Assembly: GCF_027942865.1 (NCBI RefSeq)
Contig: NC_134507.1
Coordinates: forward strand, 38,908,797 to 38,972,796
Direction of reading: 5' to 3'
DNA: 64,000 nt
From: Odontesthes bonariensis
Taxonomy: Eukaryota; Chordata; Actinopteri; Atheriniformes; Atherinopsidae
Shown here: piece after piece, positions 21,691 through 32,428 of the stretch
Layout: every line of letters begins with the position of its first letter
How positions within the stretch are numbered: position 1 is the first letter of the stretch
Notes under the pieces: generated by a model
What the model was told of the DNA's origin: nothing
Databases searched by the model: none
Seen by the model: only the letters and a program-made list of their open reading frames with translations
Position numbers and translations under genes: made by a program

Positions 21691-23251
21691 CCAATTGCCA
21701 ATTTATTTTGAAAATATTAATACCACCTCAAACCAACTGGGTTATGTGTAGCACACGGAGCAAGACACCTGAGCTCAGCCACTCTGCTGGGAAATAATAT
21801 GGGCACGGAGCGCAAAAAGAGCGAGATGAGGAGCTAACTGGGCTATATAGTCCATCCCACCAGCAGTCAATGGCTATTTACCCTTATTGAGTGTGCAATT
21901 AGGGCCGTCATGACTCATAGGGTGCGAAAGCATCTATGCTACTACACCAGCCTTAACCATTTCCCCAAGGAAAGACAGCGCCAGTGCATTATGAACCTCA
22001 TTTATCCTCCTCTCTGCATCAAACACATTCATGCTGCCTTAACTGAAAACTGTCATTTCCACGTTGCAAATTTGAAAGTCAGGCCAAAATGCCATCGCTG
22101 TCAATTTGGGGAAAACGGAAAACTCATGCTACAACATTTCAAATGTGAGACTTTCAAAGTAATTAGGCTTTGGAACTGTTCAAAGGTTTTAAGATAATCA
22201 CAGGACTATGGTGGGAAACCGCCCAAACTCGCCTTAACCATGGCCTGAACAGGCTAACGTTATGCCTGTTTGGTTCGTTAGCTAGCTAACTAATGCTAAC
22301 GTTAGCTAGTGAACGCTAACAGTCAGAGCAGTAATTAAAACATATTAACAAACATACTTGCTTGATAACTTACCTTATTTATTCTTCTTCAAAAGAATCA
22401 AAAAAAGTGGACTCAGCAGGCTGCCCTCAGTGCCCCGGCCTGTGTGCTGGACTGCTGCGTTGCTGACATAGACCTAATATACTTTGCTGAGCGGGAGAGA
22501 CTGAATGTCGCACCATGCACACTTCTTCTTCTTTGAATGTGCAGTGGGAGTGAGACTGTGTTGCTACTTATTGTTGAATGAGCTTCACTCTAAATAAAGT
22601 CATCTTCACTCTAAACACTAAGTTTTTTGCATTTTTCACCATGCAACTAACTTTTACTTAATAAAAATCAGTCATAAGTGCATATGGTAATTAACCTAGT
22701 AAAGTTAACGAATGTATGTATGTCAGGGCAGCTATTGGACTTTACAGTGAAGATGTATTGTATATAGATAATCCATGAGCCTAGTCAAGCGGTGAAGTTG
22801 TAAAGCAATGAGATTGCTGAGATTTTCTCATGAGAATGAGAAAAAAGTGATCAGAGCTTCATCCTCTGTGGCTGGTTGACTGTTAGAGCTTCCAGCTGCC
22901 TCTACTCCCACACCTCAAAAAACAAATGTCCCTCACAGGGTAGATATCTCAGGTGATGGTCTGACTGGGGTGGTTTATATAATCTATGTGTATAACTGTT
23001 TGTGTTCTACCACCCAGGTATAGACAATAGTGATCCATCAGCTACTATTTAAAGGACTCTCATGCTCTCTCCTTCACAGTGACGGTGCTGCTGTCAACAC
23101 AAATAATTATTAACTTCCGTCACAGAAATGGATGTTAATGACATGATTTTTATCCACAAGGACAATTCTTTCCAATTCTAAAAAAAAATACAGTTATATT
23201 TACTTCTGCGTCCTGCATGTCTTTTGTTGAAAAATCTGCCAATCACCCTGT

Positions 23252-23252
<1 letters not shown>
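21691..23252. other. no recognisable gene
   Basis: Non-coding by eye. At 22270-22320 there is a short GTTAGCTAGC-type palindromic simple repeat. Confidence 0.45.

Positions 23253-23302
<50 letters not shown>
23253..23302. repeat. (CA)n microsatellite
   Basis: About 25 uninterrupted CA units. Confidence 0.97.
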
Positions 23303-23308
<6 letters not shown>

Positions 23309-23618
23309 GGAAGTTAACCGGCTTGGGCTGCTGCTGATTGGTTGGCAGACACCTCTGTTTCTATTGGCTCTCAGTCTCCATGTTTCTGATCCTGGACCTG
23401 CTGAGATGTCCCAGGCCATTGTTGGCTTTGATCCTCATACATTTAACTTTGTCCTGAGCGGGTGGGAGTGCAAAGTTGTACCATCTGAAAGATTGAAGAG
23501 TGCTCACTGCAGCGGGTGGGCGGAGGTGCAAAGTGACGCTTTGTAGGCAAAAAAAGAGCACCGCCACAAGTGCGCATTGTGCCAGGAAGGGCGCTCGGAC
23601 GTGAAACAGTGGAGGGTT
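23303..23618. promoter_or_regulatory. 5' flank of a U2 snRNA fragment
   Basis: This stretch precedes U2 sequence in the sense direction and would hold the snRNA promoter if the gene was once active. I could not place a proximal sequence element with confidence. Confidence 0.25.
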
Positions 23619-23644
23619 ATCGCTTCTCGGCCTTTTGGCTAAGA
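23619..23644 (+). pseudogene. U2 snRNA 5' fragment (copy 1)
   Basis: ATCGCTTCTCGGCCTTTTGG then CTAAGA is identical to the first 26 nucleotides of vertebrate U2 snRNA. Sequence then changes abruptly to the LINE 5' UTR. The remainder of U2 resumes at 29301, on the other side of the element, from U2 nucleotide 40. Confidence 0.85.
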
Positions 23645-23787
23645 CTGCGATCGCCTCCTTTGGGTGGACTATTTTATGCCTTTTGGGCATCAAATTTTCT
23701 CGCTTTGGAGGTTCTTTTTTGCGTTCGTTCAAAGTGTTCCAAGTCTTTTGTAGTTGGAGTTCTTTGTCTTTAAATTTTCTTGTATTA

Positions 23788-23789
<2 letters not shown>

Positions 23790-23831
<42 letters not shown>
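23790..23831. repeat. poly-T run, 42 bases
   Basis: Uninterrupted T tract in the Keno 5' UTR. The second copy has only six or seven T at this position. Confidence 0.95.
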
Positions 23832-23834
<3 letters not shown>

Positions 23835-24025
23835 GGTTTTTGCTTCTTGAACGAGTTTCAGCTGAAACAGGGTCATCATCGGTGTTCCGTTTTTTTAGAG
23901 GAAGGTAAGTATCCATTTTTAGTACCTTTTCATCCACTTTTTACTCTTTTATTGGGCTTTTAGTGTGATATTTATTATTGTTCTTTTAAGCATTTTATTT
24001 AAAAAATGTTTGTGGTGCCTCCATC

Positions 24026-25336
24026 ATGTCGGCAAACTATGCTGGCATGAGGAGGCACCACAGCGCTAGATTTTTATTTAAAGAAAAAGAAGGAAAGCTT
24101 TTAGAGATGTCCAGATTGGACTTCTCTCGGAAGCTAATCCAAAACATATTGAACTTTAAGCCAGACGATTTGCATTGCATCCTGTCATTGCCTTTTAACA
24201 AAGGTTTTGATGTAAGTTTTCGCACTGCAGCTTTGCTGCAGGAATTTTGGATGAGATTTGGTAATGTGCAAGCCCAGTTTTCTGCGTTTACTGTTGAGAA
24301 ACTTACTGACAATACTCTGAAGACAGTAATTGTCGGAATGTTCAATGAAATGGTGAACGCAGAAGATATCTGTATATGGTTGGGAAGATTCTGCACAGTT
24401 AAAGGCCAGGCAATGAAGGTGAGGGATGTCGACGGCATCTGGAACTGCGCCTGGAGGGTCCCCATCCAACAATGGCAAGACCCCCAGGGCTTCCAGGGCC
24501 TGAAACATCTCCCATCAATGATTGTCTTGGGAGAAAACAGAGGCTACATCCACTACCAGGGACAGCCCAAACTCTGCCGCAAATGTGGGGAGCACGGGCA
24601 CCTGGTGGAGGCCTGCACGAAGGTGTTTTGTGGCAAATGTAGAGGAATCGGTCACACCTTCGAAGAGTGTACTCATGGCAGAAAGTGCAATCTCTGTGGA
24701 GAATCAAACCACCTCTTCAGAGATTGCCCAAAATCTTTTGCCAACAAATTGAAATCCAAAAAAACGCGAGAAGGAAATGGAGGGCAGACCGAGGCAGTTA
24801 ACGAGCTACTTGAAACAGCTGGGCTGGAAAATTCAAACTTCCCGCCAAAATCCCTGAATGGTGGACAGCAGTCAGGTGAGGCCGAGGAGGGGGAGGGGCC
24901 TGCTACACCCCCACCAATGGAGAGCTCTGGAGAGGAGGAGGAGATGGTGCAGGCAGAAGGCGGAGCTAGTTCAGAATGTGAAGAAGTCCAATCACAGGAT
25001 GATAGCGAGGATGCCTCCCTCCCCGATGCCCAGCAAACAAAGAGGCTTGCATCAGAATTGTCCTCTGATTCTCCTATAGTCTCAGAGAAGAGGGGAAGAG
25101 CTGGGACTACCTCAGACAGTTCATCTGTGGAGGAGCCCAGAGTCTTCCCCTCCAATTCACCAAATGAGGTCTCTTTTTTAAATGTAGTTCTGCAATCAAC
25201 CCCTAGAGACTCAAAGTTTAACAAAACCTTGCAACAGAGGCCAACCCCCAGAGTCCGACCGGGGAATAGAGCTCAACACCCTCGCCTCTCACCTGTAGAA
25301 GTGAAGGAAGAGCTCCATTCACAAGAAATTACATAA
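24026..25336 (+). CDS. Keno-like ORF1 protein, CCHC zinc knuckles
   Basis: A 436-residue intact frame. The N-terminal 170 residues have no motif I can name. Three CCHC-like knuckles follow at about residues 187-240: [28 protein letters not shown] and [14 protein letters not shown]. The C-terminal 190 residues are acidic, Ser/Glu-rich and probably disordered, ending in a basic tail [16 protein letters not shown]. In Tx1/L1-clade LINEs this protein coats the element RNA. ORF2 starts 49 bases after its stop. The copy at 29903 is nearly identical up to about residue 345. Confidence 0.85.
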   Translation: MSANYAGMRRHHSARFLFKEKEGKLLEMSRLDFSRKLIQNILNFKPDDLHCILSLPFNKGFDVSFRTAALLQEFWMRFGNVQAQFSAFTVEKLTDNTLKTVIVGMFNEMVNAEDICIWLGRFCTVKGQAMKVRDVDGIWNCAWRVPIQQWQDPQGFQGLKHLPSMIVLGENRGYIHYQGQPKLCRKCGEHGHLVEACTKVFCGKCRGIGHTFEECTHGRKCNLCGESNHLFRDCPKSFANKLKSKKTREGNGGQTEAVNELLETAGLENSNFPPKSLNGGQQSGEAEEGEGPATPPPMESSGEEEEMVQAEGGASSECEEVQSQDDSEDASLPDAQQTKRLASELSSDSPIVSEKRGRAGTTSDSSSVEEPRVFPSNSPNEVSFLNVVLQSTPRDSKFNKTLQQRPTPRVRPGNRAQHPRLSPVEVKEELHSQEIT

Positions 25337-25385
25337 CTGCTTTTAAGACATTTTAAATGTTTTAACCCTCATTTAGTCTTTTAAG

Positions 25386-28300
25386 ATGTCATACCTGTTG
25401 TTTTTAACCATACTCATGACACTCACTCTCTCAACTATTAATGTGAGAAGTGTAAAGTCGAAAGTTAGAGCCCAGAGTGTTTTATCCTTTCTTAGTTCTT
25501 TTAAGTCAGATGTTCTTCTAATACAGGAATGCGGCCTACCGTTTTTAAAGCACTACAGACAGTGGGAGGAGATGTGGCCACAGACATCATTGTGGAGTGG
25601 ATCCAACCAAAACAAAAATGACGGAGTGGCCATTTTGATCAAAAACCCTCAAGTTCTGGTGAAGGGCAGCACTGTGGTGAGAGACGGACGGGCACTTTTA
25701 GCACATTTGACTTTTATGGGACAAGATTTTAACCTCTTAAATATTTATGGCTTTAACGAAAAAAATGACCGGTATGACCTTTTAGAAGACCTGCAGTCCC
25801 ACATGCTAGGTAGGGCACCACTAGTTTTAGGGGGTGATTTTAACTGTATTTTAAGCAGGAGTGACAGAAAAAGAGCAGGGGAATTTTTTAAAGTTGACAA
25901 AACATCGGTTTTATTACAGGGCATATGCAAGGATTTTAAACTTCAGGACTGTTTTAGGACCATGCATCCCAGAGAGGAGGGCTTCACCTGGTTCAGTGGT
26001 GATGGCACCAGAGCCTCTCGTATAGACTACCTTTTTACACGGGACTGCCCACCAACCGATGCTAGATTGACCCCCGTTTTCTTTTCTGATCACCTGATGC
26101 TTTCCTGCACCCTATCACTCTTTTCGGGTGTGACTTCCGGAAGTGGTCTGTGGAAACTAAACTGCTCCCTTTTAGAAGAAAACGAAATAGTTAGTCAGTA
26201 CCGGGAGCAGTACCACGAGTGGTAGACCCTTCAAGACTTTTACGATACACGTGCACACTGGTGGGAAATGGTGAAGGAAAAGACCCAGACTTTCTTTAGA
26301 CAGGCAGGTAGGAGAAAAAAGAATAGGGAAAACAGACGCATGATGGGACTGCAGAAGCGACTACAGCGCTATTTTAAATTAAACCAACAAGGGATGGATT
26401 TTAATGATGAAATTAAACAAGTGAAAACAGAGATGTCGATTTTAGCAGATATTAAAAGTAAGGGTGTCATTTTAAGAAGCAGGGAACGAGAAATAGAGGA
26501 AGGAGAGAAGTGCACAAGGTATTTTTTTAAGAAAATTGTGAATAAAGGGGGGGCCATTTTAAAGCTAACAAAAGAGAACGGGTGCACAGTTGATTCAATG
26601 GAAGAAATTAAAGAAGCTGTTGAACAATTTTATCGTGAATTGTACGAACAAAAACCTGTTGAAATGGACACCATGACAGAAGTTTTAAATTTCATAGAAA
26701 AAACAGTAAAAGACAGTATGCTTTTAACCCAAGATTTTACAATTTCAGAGTTAAATAAATGTTTTACAAATTTTAAGAAAGGGAAGTCCCCAGGACAAGA
26801 TGGACTTCCCTTGGAATTTTATTTGACCTTTTGGGATATTTTAGCACCTGACTTGTTTACTGTTTTTATGGAATTTGAGCAACTTGACCGACTTCCTGAC
26901 AGTTTTAGAGCAGGGATAGTGACTCTTCTTCACAAAAAAAAAGACAAGACTGACTTGAAGAATTGGAGACCGATTACACTTTTAAACTTTGACTGTAAAC
27001 TTTTTAGTAAACTTTTAGCCTCACGTATGTCCTTGTTTTTAGAAGACCTGATTCACCCGGATCAAGCCTGTGCCATCCCGGGGAGGAAGATAACCGACAG
27101 CCTCGTACTGATCCGAGACACCATCTGTTATGCGAGAGACAGAAACATTCGGCTAGCAGTCCTAAATTTAGACTTTGAGAAAGCCTTTGATCGGGTCTCG
27201 CACCACTACCTTTTCCAGGTACTGCAAAAAATGGGGTTCCCAGAAAGGTTTATAGCTTGGGTGGGTCTGCTGTACCGGGGCATTACCAGCAAATTCCTTG
27301 TTAACGGGCATCTGACAAAAGCAGTAAACATCCACTGCGGTGTCCGTCAGGGTTGTCCGTTATCTGCCCTCCTCTACATCATCTGTGTGGAACCACTGGC
27401 ACAGAGCTTGAGAAGGGACCACCGAATCAATGGGGTGAGAGTCCCGGGGAGCGGGGGACTATCGACAAAGTGTGTTTTATATATGGACGACGTGAACATT
27501 TTATGTACAGACCTAATATCCATCAACAGGACTCTGGACTTGACTGACTGGTATGGACGGGCCTCTGGGGCAAAACTAAACAGAAACAAGACCCAAGCCC
27601 AATTTTACGGGCCATGGACAGCGACTGAGACTGCAGGACTCCCCGTGACTATAACCCAGACAAAACAGAAAATACTGGGGATTAATTTTGACAAGGAAGG
27701 GGGAGGGACATCAAACTGGCCAGACGTGGTAGGGAAAGTAAAGCAAAGACTAGGATACTGGGGACTTAGAGGACTGACCATTGAAGGAAAGGTTTTAATC
27801 ATCAAAGCCGTGATTTTACCTTTGCTTTTACTAATCAGTTCTGTTTTTATCCCACCTAGAAAAGTGCTTTTAGACCTGGACCGAGCCATTTTTTATTTTC
27901 TGTGGGGCTCCAAGTGGGAAAGACTGAGGAGAGATGTAATGAAGAAACAAAAAGAGAAAGGAGGAAAAGGAGTGCCTGATTTTTATTTGTTTTTAGGAAG
28001 CAGATACACTACACTGCACATCCTACAGGCCACAGACCCATCCGGAAACCCCAAAACTAAAGCAATGACACGATTCTGGATGGGTTCTTACCTCAGAAGA
28101 CTGAAGATTTTACCCACCGACCTAAAAGTGCCTGTGTCTTTTAGCCTGCCACCATCCTATGCTTTTATCCAGACGTTCTTAAAGCATTTTAACTTGGAGG
28201 CAGAGGAGTTGCATGTTTTAACAAACCACCGCTCTTTGATTTCTGTTGTGCAGGAGCGGGAACCAGTGAGTCCAGTGCGTGGGCTCGCGTTCGGCGAGCC

Positions 28301-28916
28301 CTCAACAGTTTGGTGCAACGTCAACCATTCCGCTCTCCCAAACAGACTCCGGGACCTTTCGTGGATGGTGGCTCATGAGATCCTCCCAGTCAGGTCCGTT
28401 ATGCACTCCCGGGGCATGTCAGCGATCTCAACCTGCCCGCGACCTGGTTGTGGCGCGCCCGAGTCGGTGAGGCACCTGCTCTGGGAGTGCAGCGCTGCTG
28501 CAGACCAATGGGCAACAGCCGGCTCCTTGCAATTCCCGTACTTGCCAGCAAGGGAGGTCCTCACAGCACAACTCGTGCTCTATGGGGTGAGCCAAACAAA
28601 AATAAAAAAGAATGACTTTGCCAAGCAGTGGCTCACCCTAGCCGCTATGAAAGACGCCATGTGGACCTCCAGGAACTTGCTGGTGAGGAAGCGCATGCAG
28701 ATCCCCCCCGTGGCTGTGATCCGGATGGCCGCAGCGGCGGCTCAAGCGGCCGGAGCTGCAGGCGGCGGGCCTAGGACACATCCACAAAGAAGAATCGCCT
28801 CTGTGCCCATTCGGATGAAGGAGCCGGAGCTACACACAAAAAGGTCAAAGCAGCGACGGCCTGGCTCTCCGGGTGAGGCAGGTGGGAAGGAGCAACAGGG
28901 TGGGGATCTCCTCTGA
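25386..28916 (+). pseudogene. Keno-like ORF2: endonuclease and reverse transcriptase, one stop
   Basis: A single frame of about 1,176 codons interrupted once, by TAG at 26223-26225; the second copy has CGG there. Apurinic-type endonuclease, residues about 15-240: INVRSVKSK, LLIQECG, LGGDFNCI, SRIDYLF and FFSDHL. Reverse transcriptase from about residue 460: [62 protein letters not shown] and YMDDVNIL (near residue 698). The C-terminus has a CCHC-like finger [19 protein letters not shown]. The endonuclease is expected to set the U2 target site. Apart from the stop, all catalytic residues I can check are present. Confidence 0.85.
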
Positions 28917-29300
28917 GCTCCACGACAGGATCCCGAGAGACCTACTGTTTGGGGGAGCGAAATGAGTTTCCCTGGGTAGGGACTCACTGCGCTCCTGCAC
29001 AAAAAATGGAGTTGGAAGAGAGCATTTTAACTAATGCACTCCTTTTTAAAGACACTCAATACAAACTGCTACTCACATGAGAACTACTTCACATGTAACT
29101 TTTTACCTTAGACAACATTGACCTTATCTGTAATATCCCATGGAAAACTTGTTTTATTGTTGTTTGTTTTAAATGTGGTTATACAGATTACACTTATTTA
29201 TTGATGTTTTTATTCATAGGTAAAACATATGTCTTAAATATGAAGTTTTTATGAAAATGTGATGTATTAGTGTCAATAAATTTTTTTCAAAAGAAAAAAT

Positions 29301-29452
29301 CTGTTCTTATCAGTTTAATATCTGATACGTCCTCTATATGAGGACTACATATTAAATGGATTTTTAGGCACAGGGGTTGAAAAAGGGGCTTGCTCCGTTC
29401 ACTCCACGCATCGACCCGGTACTGCAGTGCCGCCGGGAACGGTGCACTCTTC
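29301..29452 (+). pseudogene. U2 snRNA 3' part (copy 1)
   Basis: Begins CTGTTCTTATCAGTTTAATA, U2 nucleotide 40 onward, and continues through TCTGATACGTCCTC, the Sm-site region ATTAAATGGATTTTTAG, CTTGCTCCG, CACTCCACGCATCGAC and GGAACGGTGCAC. It differs from vertebrate U2 at a number of positions, including the Sm site (ATTTTTA for ATTTTTG). Nucleotides 27-39, which contain the GUAGUA branch-site-binding sequence, are missing between this and the 5' fragment. Confidence 0.85.
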
Positions 29453-29527
29453 CCAACTCTTGTGAAATAACAAAACCAGCGGTACATGGTGGTAGTTTCA
29501 GGGAGCCGTTGTATTCTGACTTCTAAA
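29453..29527. other. 75-bp spacer between two U2-Keno units
   Basis: Starts CCCAACTCTTGTGAAATAAC and ends TTCTGACTTCTAAA. The same spacer follows the U2 sequence of the third copy (about 60580-60648, minus strand), so it belongs to the U2 repeat unit. Confidence 0.7.
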
Positions 29528-29553
29528 ATCGCTTCTCGGCTTTTTGGCTAAGA
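29528..29553 (+). pseudogene. U2 snRNA 5' fragment (copy 2)
   Basis: ATCGCTTCTCGGCTTTTTGG then CTAAGA: U2 nucleotides 1-26 with one change. It ends at exactly the same base as copy 1. Confidence 0.85.
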
Positions 29554-29902
29554 CTGCAATCGCCACTTTTGGGTGGATGATTTTATACCTTTCGGCATTA
29601 AATTCTCGCGCTTTGGAGGTTAATTATGTGTTTGGTCAAATTATTCCAACTCTTTGTATTTGGAGTTCTTTATCAAAAAATGTTCCTGTATTACCCTCTT
29701 TTTTCAGGTTTTTACTTTTTTGAACACGTCCAAGGAGTTTCAGCTGAAACAAGGTCGGTGTCCCGTTTTTTTTGGAGAGGAAGGTAAGTATCCTTATTAG
29801 TACTTTTTTATCCACTTTTTACTCTTTTATTGGGTTTTAGTGTGATATTTATTATTTTTCTTTTAAGCTTTTTTTTTTTAAACTGTTTGTGGTGCCTCCA
29901 TC

Positions 29903-31039
29903 ATGTCGGCTAACTATGCTGGCATCAGGAGGCATCACAGCGCTAGATTTTTATTTAAAGAAAAGGAAGGAAAGCTTATAGCGATGTCCAGATTGGACTT
30001 CTCTCGGAAGCTAATCCAAAAAACATTGAACTTCAAGCCAGACGATTTGAATTGCATCCTGTCATTGCCTTTTAACAAGGGATTTGGTTTTTGCACTGCA
30101 GCTTTGCTGCAGGAGTTTTGGACGAGATTTGTAAATGTGCAAGCCCAGTTTTCTGCTTTTACTGTTGAGAAACTTACTGACAATACTCTGAAGACAGTAA
30201 TTGTCAGAATGTTCAATGAAATGGTGAACGCAGAAGATATCTGTATGTGGTTGGGAAGATTCTGCACTGTTAAAGGCCAGGCAATGAAGGTGAGGGATGT
30301 TGACGGCATCTGGAACTGCGCCTGGAGGGTCCCCATCCAACAATGGCAAGACCCCCAGGGCTTCCAGGGCCTGAAACATCTCCCATCAATGATTGTCTTG
30401 GGAGAAAACAGAGGCTACATCCACTACCAGGGACAGCCCAAACTCTGCCGCAAGTGTGGGGAGCACGGGCACCTGGTGGAGGCCTGCACGAAGGTGTTCT
30501 GTGGCAAATGTAGAGGAATCGGTCACACCTTCGAAGAGTGTACGAATGGCAGAAAGTGCAATCTCTGTGGAGAATCAAACCACCTCTTCAGAGATTGCCC
30601 AAAATCTTTTGCCAACAAATTGAAATCCAAAAAAACGAGAGAAGGAAATGGAGGGCAGACCGAGGCAGTTAACGAGCTACTTGAAACAGCTGGGCTGGAA
30701 AATTCAAACTTCCCGCCAAAACCCCTGAATGGTGGACAGCAGTCAGGTGAGGCAGAGGAGGGGGAGAGGCCTGTTACACCCCCACCAATGGAGAGCTCTG
30801 GGGAGGAGGAGGTGGTGCAGGCAGAAGGCGGAGCTAGTTCAGAATGTGAAGAAGTCCAATCACAGGATGATAGCGAGGATGCCTCCCTCCCAGATGTCCA
30901 GCAAACAAAGAGGCTTGCATCAGAATTGTCCTCTGATTCTCCTATAGCTTATGTGTCAAACTCAAGGCCCGCGGGCCAAATGTGGCACGCCTCGTCATTT
31001 TATGTGGCCCGCGAGAGCTTAAAAGGTCTGATTGTCTAA
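29903..31039 (+). pseudogene. Keno-like ORF1, C-terminus replaced
   Basis: 378 codons. Matches the first copy through the three CCHC knuckles and acidic region up to [10 protein letters not shown], then runs about 30 codons into hAT sequence before stopping. Two residues fewer than copy 1 near residue 55-60 and one fewer in the acidic tract. Confidence 0.8.
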
Positions 31040-31207
31040 AAATAAAATCAAAATAAAGTCAAATATGTGCAGGGACCAAAAGCTACATTTCCCATAATGC
31101 ATGCTGTTTATGTTACGCGCGAACTGGACTGCAATGTTTCTAAATCGCTGCGATTTTCCCACAATTGAGAAATACAAATAATGATCCCAAAATGTCCAGG
31201 AAGAGAA
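30946..31207 (+). mobile_element. hAT transposon 5' fragment inside Keno copy 2
   Basis: Contains 'tgtgtcaaactcaaggcccg' and 'cgggccaaatgtggc', a terminal sequence seen in many vertebrate hAT elements, and ends shortly after ATGTCCAGGAAGAGAAAA (MSRKRK), the usual start of the related transposase. Only the 5' end is present, with no right terminus or target duplication. Confidence 0.6.
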
Positions 31208-31984
31208 AAAATTATGGAGTGGCCATTTTAATCAAAAACCCTCAGGTTCTGGTGAAGGGCAGCACTGTGGTGAGAGATGGACGGGCACTTTTAGCACATT
31301 TGACTTTTATGGGACAAGATTTTAACCTCTTAAATATTTATGGCTTTAACGAAAAAAAATGACCGGTATGACCTTTTAGAAGACCTGCAGTCCCACATGC
31401 TAGGTAGGGCACCACTAGTTTTAGGGGGTGATTTTAACTGTATTTTAAGTAGGAGTGACAGAAAAAGAGCAGGGGAATTTTTTAAAGTTGACAAAACATC
31501 AGTTTTATTACAGGGCATATGCAAGGATTTTAAACTTCAGGACTGTTTTAGGACCATGCATCCCAGAGAGGAGGGCTTCACCTGGTTCAGTGGTGATGGC
31601 ACCAGAGCCTCTCGTATGGATTACCTTTTTACACGGGACTGCCCACCAACCGATGCTAGATTGACCCCCGTTTTCTTTTCTGATCACCTTATTCTTTCCT
31701 GCACCCTATCACTATCTTCGGGTGTGACTTCCGGAAGTGGTCTGTGGAGACTAAACTGCTCCCTTTTGGAGGGGGATGAAATAGTTAGTCAGTATCGTGA
31801 GCAGTACCACGAGTGGCGGACCCTTCAAGACTTTTACGATACACGTGCACACTGGTGGGAAATGGTGAAGGAAAAGACCCAGACTTTCTTTAGACAGGCA
31901 GGTAGGAGAAAAAAGAATAGGGAAAACAGACGCATGATGGGACTGCAGAAGCGACTACAGCTCTACAAAGAAAATTGTAAATAA
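31208..31984 (+). pseudogene. Keno-like ORF2 endonuclease fragment
   Basis: Begins within the endonuclease (YGVAILIKNPQVLVKG). An extra A in the A-run near 31351-31357 shifts the frame just before NDRYDLLEDLQSHM. LGGDFNCI and FFSDHL are kept. A large deletion at about 31975 removes the next 150 codons. Confidence 0.8.
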
Positions 31985-32428
31985 AGGGGGGGCCATTTCA
32001 AAGCTAACAAAAGAGAACGGGTGCATAGTTGATACAATGGAAGAAATTAAACAAGCTGTTGACCAATTTTATCTTCACAAAAAAAAGACAAGACTGACTT
32101 GAAGAATTGGAGACCGATTACACTTTTGACCCCCCGAAAATCTCGGCATAGTTTGAACACTGGGCAAAACTAAACAGAGACAAGACCCAAGCCTAATTTT
32201 ATGGGCCATGGACAGCGACCGAGACAACAGGACTCCCCGTGACTATAACCCAGACAAAACAGAAAATACTGGGGATTAAATTTGACAGGGAAGGGGGAGG
32301 GTCATCAAACTGGCCAGACGTGGTAGGGAAAGTCAAGCAAAGACTAGGATACTGGGGACTTAGAGGACTGACCATTGAAGGAAAGGTTTTAATCATCAAA
32401 GCTGTGATTTTACCTTTGCTTTTACTAA

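Larger units (their letters stand above)
23645..29300 (+). mobile_element. Keno-like Tx1-clade LINE inserted in a U2 snRNA gene (copy 1)
   Basis: A 5.7-kb non-LTR retrotransposon between the two halves of a U2 snRNA sequence. 5' UTR about 23645-24025 (with a 42-base T run at 23790-23831), ORF1 24026-25336, ORF2 25386-28916, 3' UTR 28917-29300 ending in 'tcaataaattttttt' and a short A-rich run. Tx1-clade elements named Keno are known to insert into U2 genes, and the ORF1 zinc knuckles, endonuclease and YMDD polymerase agree with that clade. The copy is full-length with only one visible in-frame stop, so it is young. Confidence 0.85.
29554..32428 (+). mobile_element. Keno-like LINE copy 2, internally deleted
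   Basis: Nearly identical to copy 1 where aligned. 5' UTR 29554-29902, ORF1 from 29903 to about 30945, then about 260 bp of hAT sequence replaces the end of ORF1 and the start of ORF2. ORF2 pieces follow at 31208-31975 (endonuclease) and, after deletions near 31976 and 32130-32170, at 32190-32428 (past the polymerase). The polymerase core is lost. The Gmr1-like LTR starts at 32429, and Keno is not seen again on its far side. Confidence 0.85.

Noticed and set aside
23361-23879. Minus-strand frame with a poly-lysine run
   Set aside because: The lysines are the 42-base T run of the Keno 5' UTR read in reverse.
24673-25224. Ser/Pro-rich minus-strand frame of 183 codons
   Set aside because: Shadow of Keno ORF1, which has zinc knuckles and a conserved sister copy.
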